From: Oikopleura dioica
Taxonomy: Eukaryota; Chordata; Appendicularia; Copelata; Oikopleuridae
Direction: 5' to 3'
DNA length: 64,000 nucleotides
NCBI GenBank assembly: GCA_907165135.1
Contig: OU015567.1
Coordinates: 1,431,001-1,495,000 of the forward strand
Position numbers and translations under genes: made by a program. The notes below the pieces were generated by a model. That model made no database searches, had not been told where the DNA came from, and saw only the letters and a list, made by a program, of their open reading frames with translations. Shown piece by piece: positions 35,326-45,211 of this stretch (the stretch's first letter is position 1; each line of letters opens with the position of its first letter).

Positions 35326-38300
35326 CTTTAAAAGCGCTGCTAACAGTAATTTTCTTCATTTTTGGTCTTTCCCTTAGCTTCTTCAACCTGAACAGAGAAT
35401 TTAAAGAACTCACACAAAAATATGAAGAATTTGAAAAAAATCTTGAGAAAACGAGTGCGCCGATAGCTCCCCAGAAGCTACATTTTAACCAGGGACAAAG
35501 AAAACTTCAGTCTTTTCAGGTCGATTTAAGCGTTTTGATAAAGTAAATAACTTGATTCAGAATGAAGTAGATTCAAGAATGCCAAGAGTTCGTCGGTCAT
35601 TACCTGATGCTATCAATTTTGTAAGTAAAAATCCCTGTTTCTGTCAGTTTTATCATCAGATGAATTTCAATAAGAATTTTTGGGCCAAAAATTTTTTTTC
35701 TGTTGCAACTACATATTTTGAAAGCCCGTAAAAAGTTTCGCCGATTCCCGAAATTCTAGGGTGAGATGACGTCATTATGACGTCATCAGCCTCATTTTAA
35801 AAATTTTCAGAATCCACGCTTTTTGAAGGGGTTCCCCCTTAGAAATTTTATTTTTCTCGACGGAATCTTGTTCTTGATCGAATAAGGAAGGTTGCAACGC
35901 AAAAAATTTTTCGAACCAACCGGTTTAGACCGCGGTAAATCGCGGTTTGTCCAGTTTTTAGCCCCAAAACCACACATATTATACAGTACACTCGCACAAT
36001 TTGGCCCCGCACAATTCGGCCCTTTTTTCGAATTTCGCTAAAACGTTAGAAAATCGCACAATTTGGCCCCCCTGACCCTCTTCATCAAAACTAATAAGGG
36101 GTGGACCACTTTGACCAGTGTGTAATATGGGCAATGCTAAGCGCTAATCCTTTGAGCTCTGATAAATACGAAATGAGCTCCCACGGTGCATCTCGCCGAT
36201 AAAACTTGTCGATCTATCACCTTCCCTATCCGTTCATGAGCAAAAAAGATGCAACATGCCCACCGAAATGTGCTCACTGATCCAGTGATACTCCTCGGCT
36301 CAACTTGAGACAAGCGTTGCGTCGAGTCGAGTCGGCCCCTGCAGGAGTTTACACCTGGCGGTGGGCACAGTTCTCCTCCATCAGCGCAACTTGGCGCCTT
36401 CCTCGACTGAGAGTGCGTGGTCCATCAGATTTCCGGCATTTCAATAACTGAAAATCTTCGGATCTAATCAGAATGGTTATTATAGAAGGAAATTTCCAGC
36501 AACATACAGCCTGTATGATACATAGGTGTAATGGTAGAAAAATCAACCCCATGATCGCCTTTCTAAAACTTCAATTATGATGCAGATTTAGAATCGCGAG
36601 GTCACGGCGATCATTTTGGTACCAGGTATATTTGAATCGGACTTGATTTTCGACCGATAATGAGCCTCTGAAGTCCCCAAATGAGCGCTAGAAATTTTCG
36701 AGCGCCCGGAAAGGGATGAATACTCCATCCAGTGATAAGACCCATAGTCCCAGTTTGTAGAGGAGATTCTATTCTACCAGAATCAATTTACAGAAGTTGT
36801 GAACAGGGACGAGAACTCAGACTAACGATTTTGCCTCGATTTTACCCCCTTTTTGGGGCTTCTTTCGGTGCTCGTCCTCACTAAAGCCCCTGTTCACCCT
36901 TTCTGTGAATTCATTCTGGTAGAAAAGAACCTCCTCTACAAATTGGGACTATAAGTCTTATCACTGGATGGAGTATTCATCCCTTTCCGTGCGTTTTCTA
37001 GTGTTTAAAAGATTAACTTCTTAAAACTAACAAAAACAACATCAACTGACAGTTAATCAACCGGGGCTGAAAAAGAGTTTTTTCGGAAGTCGCACAATTC
37101 GGACCCGCACAATTCGGCCCTTTTTCGACATATCGCAAAAACAAAAAAGGGCCAAATTGTGCGAGTGTACTGTATATCAATCGACGCAGAATTTAATTAT
37201 CTTTTCAAAAAAAAGCTAACCACGGTTAACCAGGCCTGAACCAACCGGTTAAACCACAAATAATGAGAAAAACGCAAAAAATTCAAAAAATTGGCGAAAA
37301 AAACGCCAAATTCTAGAAAATAATTATTTTCTCTAGTATTGTGGGGGACTGTGAGTTCTTTGCAGCCGCCGCCGCGATCGTCGCACATTGGGCAGATGAT
37401 CTTCTGGTAGAATTGGCGCGCGTTCCAGACGTACACTTCTCCGCGCTCGCATTTTAGTTAGGGCATGCGTTCTGAATATTGCGTTATGTCCAATGACTTA
37501 TGTGTTAGTTTGGGTAGGAACAAGTTGGTTGAAGTACTATTTTACCTTTCTTTCGTTGTTTCTCGGCGTCACGTTCCTCCTGGTCGTCTTCTGTCTTGAC
37601 CAAAATCTCTTGAATATTTTGAACGAGGGCTCCTCCGTCTTGATTTCTTGCTTCATGCTTGCCGGACTTGGCAGCGAGGTCGACTGCGAACGCTGTGGTG
37701 GAGGAAATGAGTCGGATATAATCTAAAGTCTCTGTCAGGGACTCCCTGATGTATTGTTTTTAGGTGAGTTTTACCTGTGTCCATTTTTGAGGAGTGCTGT
37801 TAGTTGTTTTGATTTTGATGTTGACTGATTTATCATTATTTCAAAAGAAAATTAAATTCTGCGTCGATTGATATATAAAATGCGTGGTTTTGGGGCTAAA
37901 AACTGGAAAAACCGCGATTTACCGCGGTCGAAACCGGTCGGTTCGGAAAATTTTTTAGGTTGCAACCTTCCTTATTTGATGAAGAACAAGATTCCGTCGA
38001 GATAAAAAAAATTTTTAAGGGGGAACCCTCTCAAAAAGCGTGGATTCTGAAAATTTTTCAAATGAGGCTGATGACGTCATAATGACGTCATCGAGCGCTA
38101 GAATTTGGGTAATCGGCACAGTTTTTCCTGGGCTTTCAGAATATGTGTTAACCTCAGAAAAAAATTTTTCGCCCCAAAAATTCTTATTGAATTTCATCAT
38201 CAGCTTTTATCTTTCAGTATTTTTATCTTTTTTATTATTTTTGTAGGATCAATTCAACATTTTCATGCAAATGAGTGCAGCTGAAAAAGCAGCTCGGAAG

Positions 38301-38351
38301 AAAGAAATCGACTCAATTATGGGAGTGGAGTTGCTCGAAGACAATTTATAA
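35326..38351 (+). CDS. Small secreted or propeptide-like protein
   Basis: Three exons are clear: about 35326-35519, 35561-35620 and 38247-38351. The first begins with a hydrophobic helix (ALLTVIFFIFGLSLSFF) and continues as a charged helix; the second contains RVRR, a furin-type site, followed by SLPDAINF; the third (FMQMSAAEKAARKK to LLEDNL) ends at TAA. Phases between exons agree (GT-AG). No in-frame ATG is visible before the hydrophobic segment, so the start or a first exon is missing. The layout, leader then dibasic site then short C-terminal peptide, suggests a processed secreted factor, but no family is recognised. Intron 2 holds the nested transposons. Confidence 0.5.
35984..37172. mobile_element. 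Tc1/mariner-pogo-like element nested in the foldback arm
   Basis: Ends are CAGTACACTCGCACAATTTG (35984-36003) and its reverse complement (37153-37172), flanked by TA on both sides (35982-35983, 37173-37174). Subterminal copies of GCACAATTCGGCCC lie inside both ends. TA duplication and CAGT ends fit the pogo/Tigger group. There is no transposase frame in its 1189 bp, so it is non-autonomous. Joining the flanks across it restores the foldback arm exactly. Confidence 0.88.
36685..37008. repeat. Inverted-repeat unit inside the pogo-like element
   Basis: About 125 bp at 36685-36810, with GGAAAGGGATGAATACTCCA and TTTGTAGAGGAG, recurs inverted at about 36885-37008. The loop includes CCCCTTTTTGGGG near 36846-36858. 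It is a third level of nesting or an internal fold of the pogo-like element. Confidence 0.8.
37198..37727 (-). CDS. Coding fragment in the foldback element, unknown
   Basis: Minus-strand exon 37545-37727 reads ISSTTAFAVDLAAKSG and ends in EERDAEKQRK. A GT-AG intron (about 37448-37544, with a CTAAC branch-like site) leads to a second exon whose product has VWNARQFYQKIICPMCDD followed by CKEL, a zinc-binding-like C-x2-C...C pattern. The frame ends near 37198 without a recognisable domain. It might be the remnant of a transposon-encoded or captured host gene. No family recognised. Confidence 0.4.
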
Positions 38352-38451
38352 GTTATAACTGAGCGTATTTAAGAGAAATAAAGGAAAATTCGATAAATCG
38401 TAATTTTTTCAAACTTTATAATTTTTAACAAAATGACAAGATCTCACATAT

Positions 38452-38847
38452 TCAGTTATGACGAAACAACTCATCTATGAAGTCTTGTGCGGGAATTTTG
38501 GTTATCTGATCTGTCCGTTTCGGAGGTTTAGTAGGTGTTTCAGTCGGTCCTTCTACTGCTGATTCAGTTGATGCTTGAGTATTCTTTGCTTTAGTGGCCG
38601 CCTCAAATTTACGACGGTCGAATATCTCTTTTAGCTTTTTACGGATAAATTGAAGTAGAATGATGAGCTCTGTGAATTTATGCAAGTCGAAATTCTAAAA
38701 AACACGTTCACCCCTAAAAGTCAAATCAAGAAGTGGGTTTAAGAGACTCATAAAGAGTGTAACTTACTCGTCCCAATCTTTGATCTTTGGATGTTGAATT
38801 ATGCCGGCATGCGTGAACGCAAATATTCCTATAAATAAAACTTTCAT
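38452..38847 (-). CDS. Short paralogue of the neighbouring protease N-terminus
   Basis: Exon 1 (38770-38847) encodes a signal peptide (FIGIFAFTHAGIIQ) and exon 2 (38452-38694) begins with a hydrophobic patch, FIRKKLKEIFDRRK, then a short Thr/Pro stretch and stops. Both parts align with the start of the serine protease gene at 39249-41208 (FAFAYAGIIQ, and YMRKKLKEILDRRK), but the protease domain is absent. The phases join only if the intron (38695-38769) starts with GA (GAGTAAGT); with the GT two bases on, the frame breaks. It is a partial tandem duplicate, possibly non-functional. Confidence 0.6.
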
Positions 38848-39248
38848 GGTGAGCTATTATGATTAAACTGCCTGTCTTGAAGAAACTTCAAGATTATTAC
38901 AAGTCACAACATTAAAGCAAGCCTTGTTAAACGTGCTGACATTGAGGAAGTACAAATAATATCAATTAAAAAATCTGACTGCAGAACCGGGCTGCCCGCC
39001 ACCCCTTATAATTCATAAATAAAGGTGAAACGGGATCATATGTGAAGATGGCTGACAAGAAATTCAGCTGAAAGCGATGGTTTACTGCTTTATTAGATAT
39101 ATAAAAAAGACTCCATTCTTGTTGAGAATGTTATACAATTATCGAAGAATTATTTTTTAACTAAGAGACTCGAACTTTATTTGGACAATTCAAGAGGGAG
39201 TTGTGCTCTTATAAGAATTATAATAATTTCATAAACGGCACCGATTTT

Positions 39249-41208
39249 TTAATAATTGGTGACTGTCTCATGAATCCAGGGTTTGGCGACAAAAACAGAC
39301 GAGTAAATAGCAGGAAATCCTTCTGCAGCACATATGAATCCCCTAGAAACAACACCACTAAGCGTGGCTCGACCGTTGATCGGACAAATGAGGGGTCCAC
39401 CAGAGTCACCCTGGCACGGACTCTTGCCGCCATCAGTAATATTGTCACCGTTGAGATCGGGGACACCAACGCAAATATCGTCCGCGACCAACCTCAAGAT
39501 TTTTCCATAATAACCTTAAAAATATTAATCTCACGGATGAAAAGCTCTCAAAAAGACTAACTTTTGTTGGTGCAGTATTCTTGGCTCATTATGTTTACTC
39601 CAACAGATACGAGCTCGTCAGATCCAGTCGTTCCTCCTTATTGAATGAAAAAAATTATTATGTTTTTCGATCTCTTACCAGGAGACGTAAGGCCCCATCC
39701 AGCGGTCCAACACGCTTCCCCGTGATCCGGCTCAGCGTCTGGAAGACAAGCGATTCTTGTTTTTTTTTCTGGGTCCGCAGCAATGATATTATTGTCAAAT
39801 TTGATCAGACACCAATCTGAGTTAGCTCCAGTGCCGTCTGACATGTTGCCATATTCTGGGTGGTTGTAAAATTCGGTTGATCGGAGAAAATACTGGTCTG
39901 AGTCATAAGTGTCAGAATCGATATCACCAAATGTCGCGTAGATCTCCACCATGTCCTCGCAGCAATGTGCAGCACTCAACACCCAATTGGTGTGGATGAT
40001 AGTGCCACCGCATCCACGTCCACTTCCGCTACCAATCGTTTCTCGCAAGAAAAATCGAGTTATCCAAGGCCACGAGTTCTCACTAGCTGCGACACCACCG
40101 ACAATCCTCGATATTCCCCCTGTCTCTGTTATATTGCCGGAAGGAAAGTTGACGTTGTTGGTGCAGCTGTCGAGGTCGACAGTGAGAATGTCACTCAGGG
40201 GCTTAAACTCCGAGGAAGAAGTTGTTTGTGCCTTAGTTGATGTTGTGCCTGGTTCAGTTGATTCCTCTGTTGGTTGAACAATTGGTTTCTCGGTTAGCGG
40301 TTCAGTTGATGGCTCTGTTGGTGGTTCAGAAGGTTGCTCTGTCGGTGGCTGAGTTTGTGGTTCTGTCGGTGATTCCCTAGGTTGCTCTGTCGCTGAAGCA
40401 GTTGGTGGTTCTGTCGGTGGTTCAGTAGGTGGCTCTGTCGGTGGTTCAGTAGGTGGCTCTGTCGCTGGTTCAGTTGGTAGCTCTATCGCGGGTTCCATAG
40501 GTGACTCTGTCGCTGGTTCAGTTGGTGGTCCTGTCGGTGGCTCAGTAGGTGGCTCTGTCGCTGGTTCAGTAGGTGGCTCTGTCGCTTGTTCAGTAGGTGG
40601 TTCTGTCGGTGGTTCAGTAGGTGGCTCTGTCGCTGGTTCAGTAGGTGGTTCTGTTGCTGGTTCAGTTGGTGATCCAGTAGGTGGGTCTGTCGGTGGTTCA
40701 GTAGGTTGTTCTGTTTGTGGTACAGTTGATTGCTCCGTCGGAGGTTCAGTTGTTGGCGGATCTGTTGGTGGCTCTGTCGTTGGCGTCCTCGGCGGTTCAG
40801 TTGATGGCTCTGTTGATGGTTGAAATGGTGGTTCCGTGGGTGAATCAGTTGGTGGCTTTGTCGTTGTTGGTTCTGCTGGTTGTTGAATAGTCTCTGCATC
40901 AGGTACCATGCCGGATTTACGACGGTCAAGTATCTCTTTGAGTTTTTTCCGCATGTAACGAAAAATGATCATTTGCTTTATCCATCGATGTAAGGTAAAC
41001 TAAATATAAAACGTTGTTATATGTTTAAGGTTAATTCTCAAATAAAGATGAAGGAACCATGATTTTTTTTATAAAATGTATTCCTTCAGTCTGCTGGTGA
41101 ATGCGGATTCTTAGAAAGTTAACTCACTTGCCGCGATCTTTGATTACTTCGTTGTTGAATAATCCCGGCATAAGCGAATGCAAAGATAACAAGTATTGTA
41201 ATTCTCAT
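39249..41208 (-). CDS. Trypsin-like serine protease with Pro/Thr stalk
   Basis: Exons 41128-41208, 39679-40999, 39562-39636 and 39249-39514 join in phase (580 residues). A signal peptide and a basic segment are followed by about 190 residues of Pro/Thr/Glu repeats (about 40230-40860), then an S1 peptidase domain: RIVGG activation site, LSAAHC (His), NSDWCLIKF (Asp) and CQGDSGGPL (Ser). All three catalytic residues are present, so it should be active after cleavage before IVGG. The specificity region carries DGGKSPCQGDSGG, consistent with an Asp or Gly at the S1 pocket, not resolved. The stalk resembles O-glycosylated mucin linkers. Confidence 0.9.
40225..40870 (-). repeat. Tandem codon repeats of the Pro/Thr stalk
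   Basis: On the + strand imperfect repeats such as GGTGGTTCAGTAGGTGGCTC, mostly 24 or 12 bp units, encode PTEPP and PATEPPTE blocks. The array is in frame throughout and is likely to vary in length between individuals. Confidence 0.85.
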
Positions 41209-41550
41209 AACGATGTTTTATCGTTCCATTATATTTATGCCCTTTAAATACTATCAGTAAAAGCGAGACTGATGGCGAGCAAGAGCTAAATAAAATTTCA
41301 AAAAGTTGACTTACAAATCTGAACTTAGATTTCCCCCTTAGCTAGAGTGACAGATCTTGTCACGGACCGAATGTATCGGAAGCATAAATTGACATATTCT
41401 GAAAAGTTTCAAGTGTAGTAATATATCTCTAAGTCAGGGCATGACTAATCCGGAATCGCAGAAGATACAGACTATAGAACTTGTCTTCATCCACGTTTTC
41501 TGTCGCAATTTTCACATAAGGATTTTTGGAAGAGAATTTATTTTCATTCT

Positions 41551-43225
41551 TTAAGAATAACGTTTGACAAAATCGCAAAGTTTTTGAATCGCATCAAACA
41601 TTGTTTTGACTTCTTTTTCAACAAAATCTTCCGGGAGCGATTTTTCCAAGCCAATTTTTTCTGATGCTTTCATGGCATCGCCTCCGTTGAAATCTGAAAA
41701 AAACAATCGTCATTATAAATTTTACTTAACGAAACCAATGTAACAAAGTCGAGAAGTTAGCTCCTCTTCCGGCCTAAGAAAACTCGGGCCACCAGGCATC
41801 AAGGCGACTTTCTCTTCTTCGAAAAGAAGATCGCACATATCTTGGCCGGTCTTGCAGCTTTTCTCAAGAAGCTTTGCTCGGCAAATTTCGAAATCCGGGA
41901 ACAGATAAAACGCAGCAGAAGCTACAAAGAGATCAATACTTCAACCAAATTTTGAGTTTTCTTTCTACGATTAATTTAAATTTTTTTTCCGTCCTTGATT
42001 ATTTCGACCCATTCCTGGATGGCATTTGACTCCAACTTTGACAAGTTCTTTGTAAGCATAATCAGTTACTGCTCCAAGAATTCGCTGGAAGTGCTTATTG
42101 TAATTTTGCATTTCTTCTTCGAACTTGTACAATTTCACTGAAGCCCACTAGAACCACAGGTTTAGCAATAAATTTTTTATCGTTTCTACCTGTATCGGCT
42201 CAGCTACAGTAGCATAAGTTTGACCACCTTCTCTGATTACTGCATCGTAGAGGGGTCTAAGCTCTTTTGGAAACATAACGTAACCGACTCTCCAGCCTCC
42301 TCCGCCGCACCATTTTGCAATGCCGGAGCAAATCAGCGTTCCTTCTGGGTAAAATTTCGCGATAGAAAGATTTTCTCCTCCATTAGTGAAGCACCGAGCG
42401 TAAATCTCATCCGACAGGACGATCAGATCTTTTTCTCGGCAAACGGCACTTAGTTTTTTGTTAATGAAAATGGACGAGATAAGACATACGCAAGGGATTG
42501 CAGCTCTTCTTCAGAGTAAACACATCCTGTTGGGTTATCAGGGTTGGTGAAAACGAGGAGGGATTTCGGTGGAACAGGATTAGTTCTCAAAGCATCGCTG
42601 AGCATTTTTGCAGTGAGCTTCCAGCCGGTTTCGTATGTTCGATCAATTCTGAAGAGACATTTTATCGAAGAATTTGTCGCAAAGAAGGATGTTTTGTTTG
42701 TTCTTACCTGATAATAGCTTTTCTTGCCAGTTTTGTCTGAGGCAAGTACGTCGGCCAAGCTGGAGTCGGAAGCACAACCGATGTTTCAAGCGCATTTTTG
42801 ATCAAATAAATGAGCTCTTTCGATCCAGGAGCAACGATGACATCATCAGCTGTGAAATGATGAACATCATCGAGTTTTTTGTGAAAATCAACAATCGCCT
42901 CGCGAAGGGGCAAAATGCCTTGAATGGGCGTGTAAGTTGATCGCGCAGCATTGTTCTCAGAGGATTTTTCGACGATTCGGAGAAGAAGAAATTCAGAAAT
43001 AAGGGGGAATCCTTTCCTGAAGCTCTTTCACAGCTCCTTCTGGAACAGGAAAAGGGCACTGGCCGAAACCAAGATGATGGATAGTTTCTCCTTCTGCGCG
43101 CAATTTTTTGATCTAAGAATTGCATGAAATTGCATGTTTAAAAAATTCTAGAAAACCTTTTCGTTGAACTGCATATTCGCCGAGCCAGTTCCGCCCCTCA
43201 AATCGGCCTTGATCCAATCAGCCAT
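41551..43225 (-). CDS. PLP-dependent aminotransferase, class I/II
   Basis: Eight exons: 43157-43225, 43017-43112, 42708-42955, 42490-42648, 42190-42448, 42009-42147, 41736-41921, 41551-41693 (432 residues), all in phase. Family landmarks are LGFGQCPFPVPEG, YTPIQG, PGSKELIYL, LPTPAWPTY, NPDNPTGCVYS, LSDEIYA and SGIAKWCGGGGWRVGY, where the Lys should form the Schiff base with pyridoxal phosphate. GFGQ-P-FPVP and AGGWRLG-like ends place it with a little-studied group of fold-type I aminotransferases of bacteria and animals; the amino-acid substrate cannot be named. Exon 2 joins exon 3 with a GA-AG intron (42956-43016), needed to keep VKELQ and the family spacing. Confidence 0.9.
42956..43016 (-). 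other. GA-AG intron, aminotransferase gene
   Basis: The junction is CAG|GAAAGG ... CTGAG|AAC. The only in-phase GT (in GCTGTGAAAG) would drop five residues from a helix whose length is constant in the family. The 61-bp intron is otherwise of normal size. Confidence 0.75.
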
Positions 43226-43490
43226 TTTTGTGCTCGTTTTTCTCTCTCGGTTGATAATGAAATTTATGAAAATTTCAATGAAATGGGTGAGTCCAGAAAG
43301 GGGTGTGTCAAGAGTTAATACAAAATGTTTCCAATTAAAATTTTCTCACAGGCGTTTATTTGCTCAATCCGATCTTGAGAAGAGTGAACTTATGCTCGTC
43401 TGAAACCAAATGCGTCAAAATATCGGGATTGTTTTGAGTAAACATAAGAAAGCATTTTATTCTCGAAAAGCTTCAATCATTTATTGCAAT

Positions 43491-45014
43491 TTACAGATCA
43501 TTATAAGCTCTTCTTCTTCTTGTTCTGCCGTTTTCTCCGCAATTTTCATTAAAAACACTTCCAGTAGATTCATCGCAACATTGGATATCACTTCTGTAAG
43601 GAATCGGAACTTCTGAAATCGCCTCACCAGCAGCATCAATTTTCGAGCAGCACTTATCCGGGAGTTGATAAGGGTATCGGCTGAACATTTGACGCGTTTT
43701 GTAAGGCGTTGCTTCGCATATTTCAGGCATCAAACGATTGTAGCAAGAATCGGCTTGGAGGGAGATACATACTGTTGATGTCTGAAAAAAAGGGTTAAGA
43801 AAAAAAAATAATTACTGTTTTGAACCTAAGATGCTATGCGCCAGCATTTGACCAACGCCGGTGTAGTTGGTCACATGATCTTCCCATTGAATCACTCTTC
43901 CACATCTTCCTTGATCTCCGAGTCCATTGCATGCCATCGTCTGGAGATGGTTCTGGTAGCTTAACTCGTTGAGGCGCGTCCTGGTTTTGTTGTGCGCGAT
44001 GGTGAAGACCGCTTCGAATTGCTCGTGGAGAATGTTAACTTCTTCTTCATATTGTGCCTTTTGATCAATTTAAAAATGAGTGAAAGGAGAAAACTTACCA
44101 ATTTATCAGAATTTGAAGTCAAGAAATTGTCCGCAATCGATGCAATTAAAACCCTAGTGGTTGGCACTTCTAGAGTGTTATTCCGAAGTTTCATATCTGC
44201 AGGAAGAATACTGTCAGACGTCGTAAAAATATCTTCTCCTCGAAGCCATTGAAGTGTTTCGATGACAGATGGCTTGTGGCAAAGTGGTTTTTGTTCGAAT
44301 TCAAGCGTTCCAGAGCACTAGAAAAAGGCGTAAATAAGAGAAAATGAGGGTTTACAATACATATGGGGGAGGAGAACCATCTTCCCAGTTTTTGTAAAGT
44401 TTGCAAACAAATTCTTCTCTGGACAATCCATGATCCAAAGTCACGATTTCATGAGCCTGTTCTTGCTGGCCGAAAATCGCCACTCCAACGCGAATATTTT
44501 GATTTTCAAAAACCTGCTCATTTTCGATGTTTTCCACGAAATCCTTGACAATGTCGATTTGTTCTTTTATTCCATCGTAACTTGTTGGAATTTGATTAAA
44601 AAGATCGATCCCGAGATCTTTTTTGTCGGAAACGGAGCAGTCTGGCTCGACGTCCTCGGAGAAATCAAGGAGGAAGACGATGTCGATTTGGCAGGCTTTG
44701 CAGATGCAGTGCCAGCAGTGTTTGTGAACGAAGCGGATTCCGCAGTTGGGATAATTGTCTTCAAAATGGCTTAAAAAGAATTTTGATATCCCGATAATTG
44801 CGCCTGAAAATGGGATGGTGTCTGGAACCGACAAAAAAATTTGGAAAAGTTTTGCGTGGGCGGCTACTTGGCTTCTGATTGACCGATTTGCTGAATCTAG
44901 GCTTCTGATTGGTTGAAAATTTCCACGCAAAAATTCCTAAAAATACCTTGAACTGTACCAAACAGCATCGTGAAAAGCAACTATCAAGCCTGACAGATAC
45001 AGAAGTAATTTCAT
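43491..45014 (-). CDS. Secreted vWA-domain protein with Cys-rich tail
   Basis: Exons 44947-45014, 44361-44769, 44099-44317, 43826-44057 and 43491-43771 join in phase (402 residues). A signal peptide is followed by a His/Cys-rich stretch (FVHKHCWHCICKAC) and a von Willebrand factor A domain starting DIVFLLDFSED, a MIDAS-type D-x-S motif with one substitution, and containing IRVGVAIFG. The third and fourth exons have no recognised fold; HNKTRTRLNELS with following Cys residues faintly recalls a CAP domain, which I do not claim. The tail has CC and C-x-C pairs and ends in RTRRRR. It probably works outside the cell in adhesion or matrix. The first intron is made almost entirely of a small MITE. 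Confidence 0.7.
44808..44941. mobile_element. Small MITE copy 1 forming an intron
   Basis: Lies in intron 44770-44946 of the vWA gene. It carries TGTCTGGAACCGACAAAAAA, TGCGTGGGCGGCTAC and TTCTGATTGGTTGAAAATTT blocks shared with copies 2 and 3. The second terminal repeat has been lost or replaced by the splice site. The element accounts for about three quarters of the 177-bp intron. Confidence 0.85.
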
Positions 45015-45211
45015 ATCTTCCAGTTCTCTCTTTTGTTTTTAAGAAGAAAATAGGATGCAAAGCACGTAAAATCAGATTTTATGATCTGAAAACGTCACGG
45101 GCTGAGTTAATTATCTTTCCGATGATAATTATTATGATGACTCATGTGATTACAAGGCTGTTTATTTTGATGCTGATTTACAAATTGTCATTTTTTACAG
45201 AAAAATAAGTT

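Larger units (their letters stand above)
35652..38209. mobile_element. Foldback element with long inverted arms
   Basis: A left arm of about 360 bp (35652-35983, continued at 37173-37205) is the reverse complement of a right arm at about 37843-38209. Shared landmarks are GATGACGTCATTATGACGTC, CCACGCTTTTTGA, GACGGAATCTTGTTCTT and ACCGCGGTAAATCGCGG. The left arm is interrupted by a second element. The whole unit fills the last intron of the small secreted-protein gene. Its middle carries a minus-strand coding fragment. The target duplication was not found. Confidence 0.85.

Noticed and set aside
40225-40870. Regular short repeats resembling a CRISPR-like or satellite array
   Set aside because: They are in frame and encode the Pro/Thr stalk of the serine protease.
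43826-44057. CAP/SCP domain in the vWA gene
   Set aside because: Only an HN-x-x-R-like fragment fits; the rest of the CAP motifs are absent.
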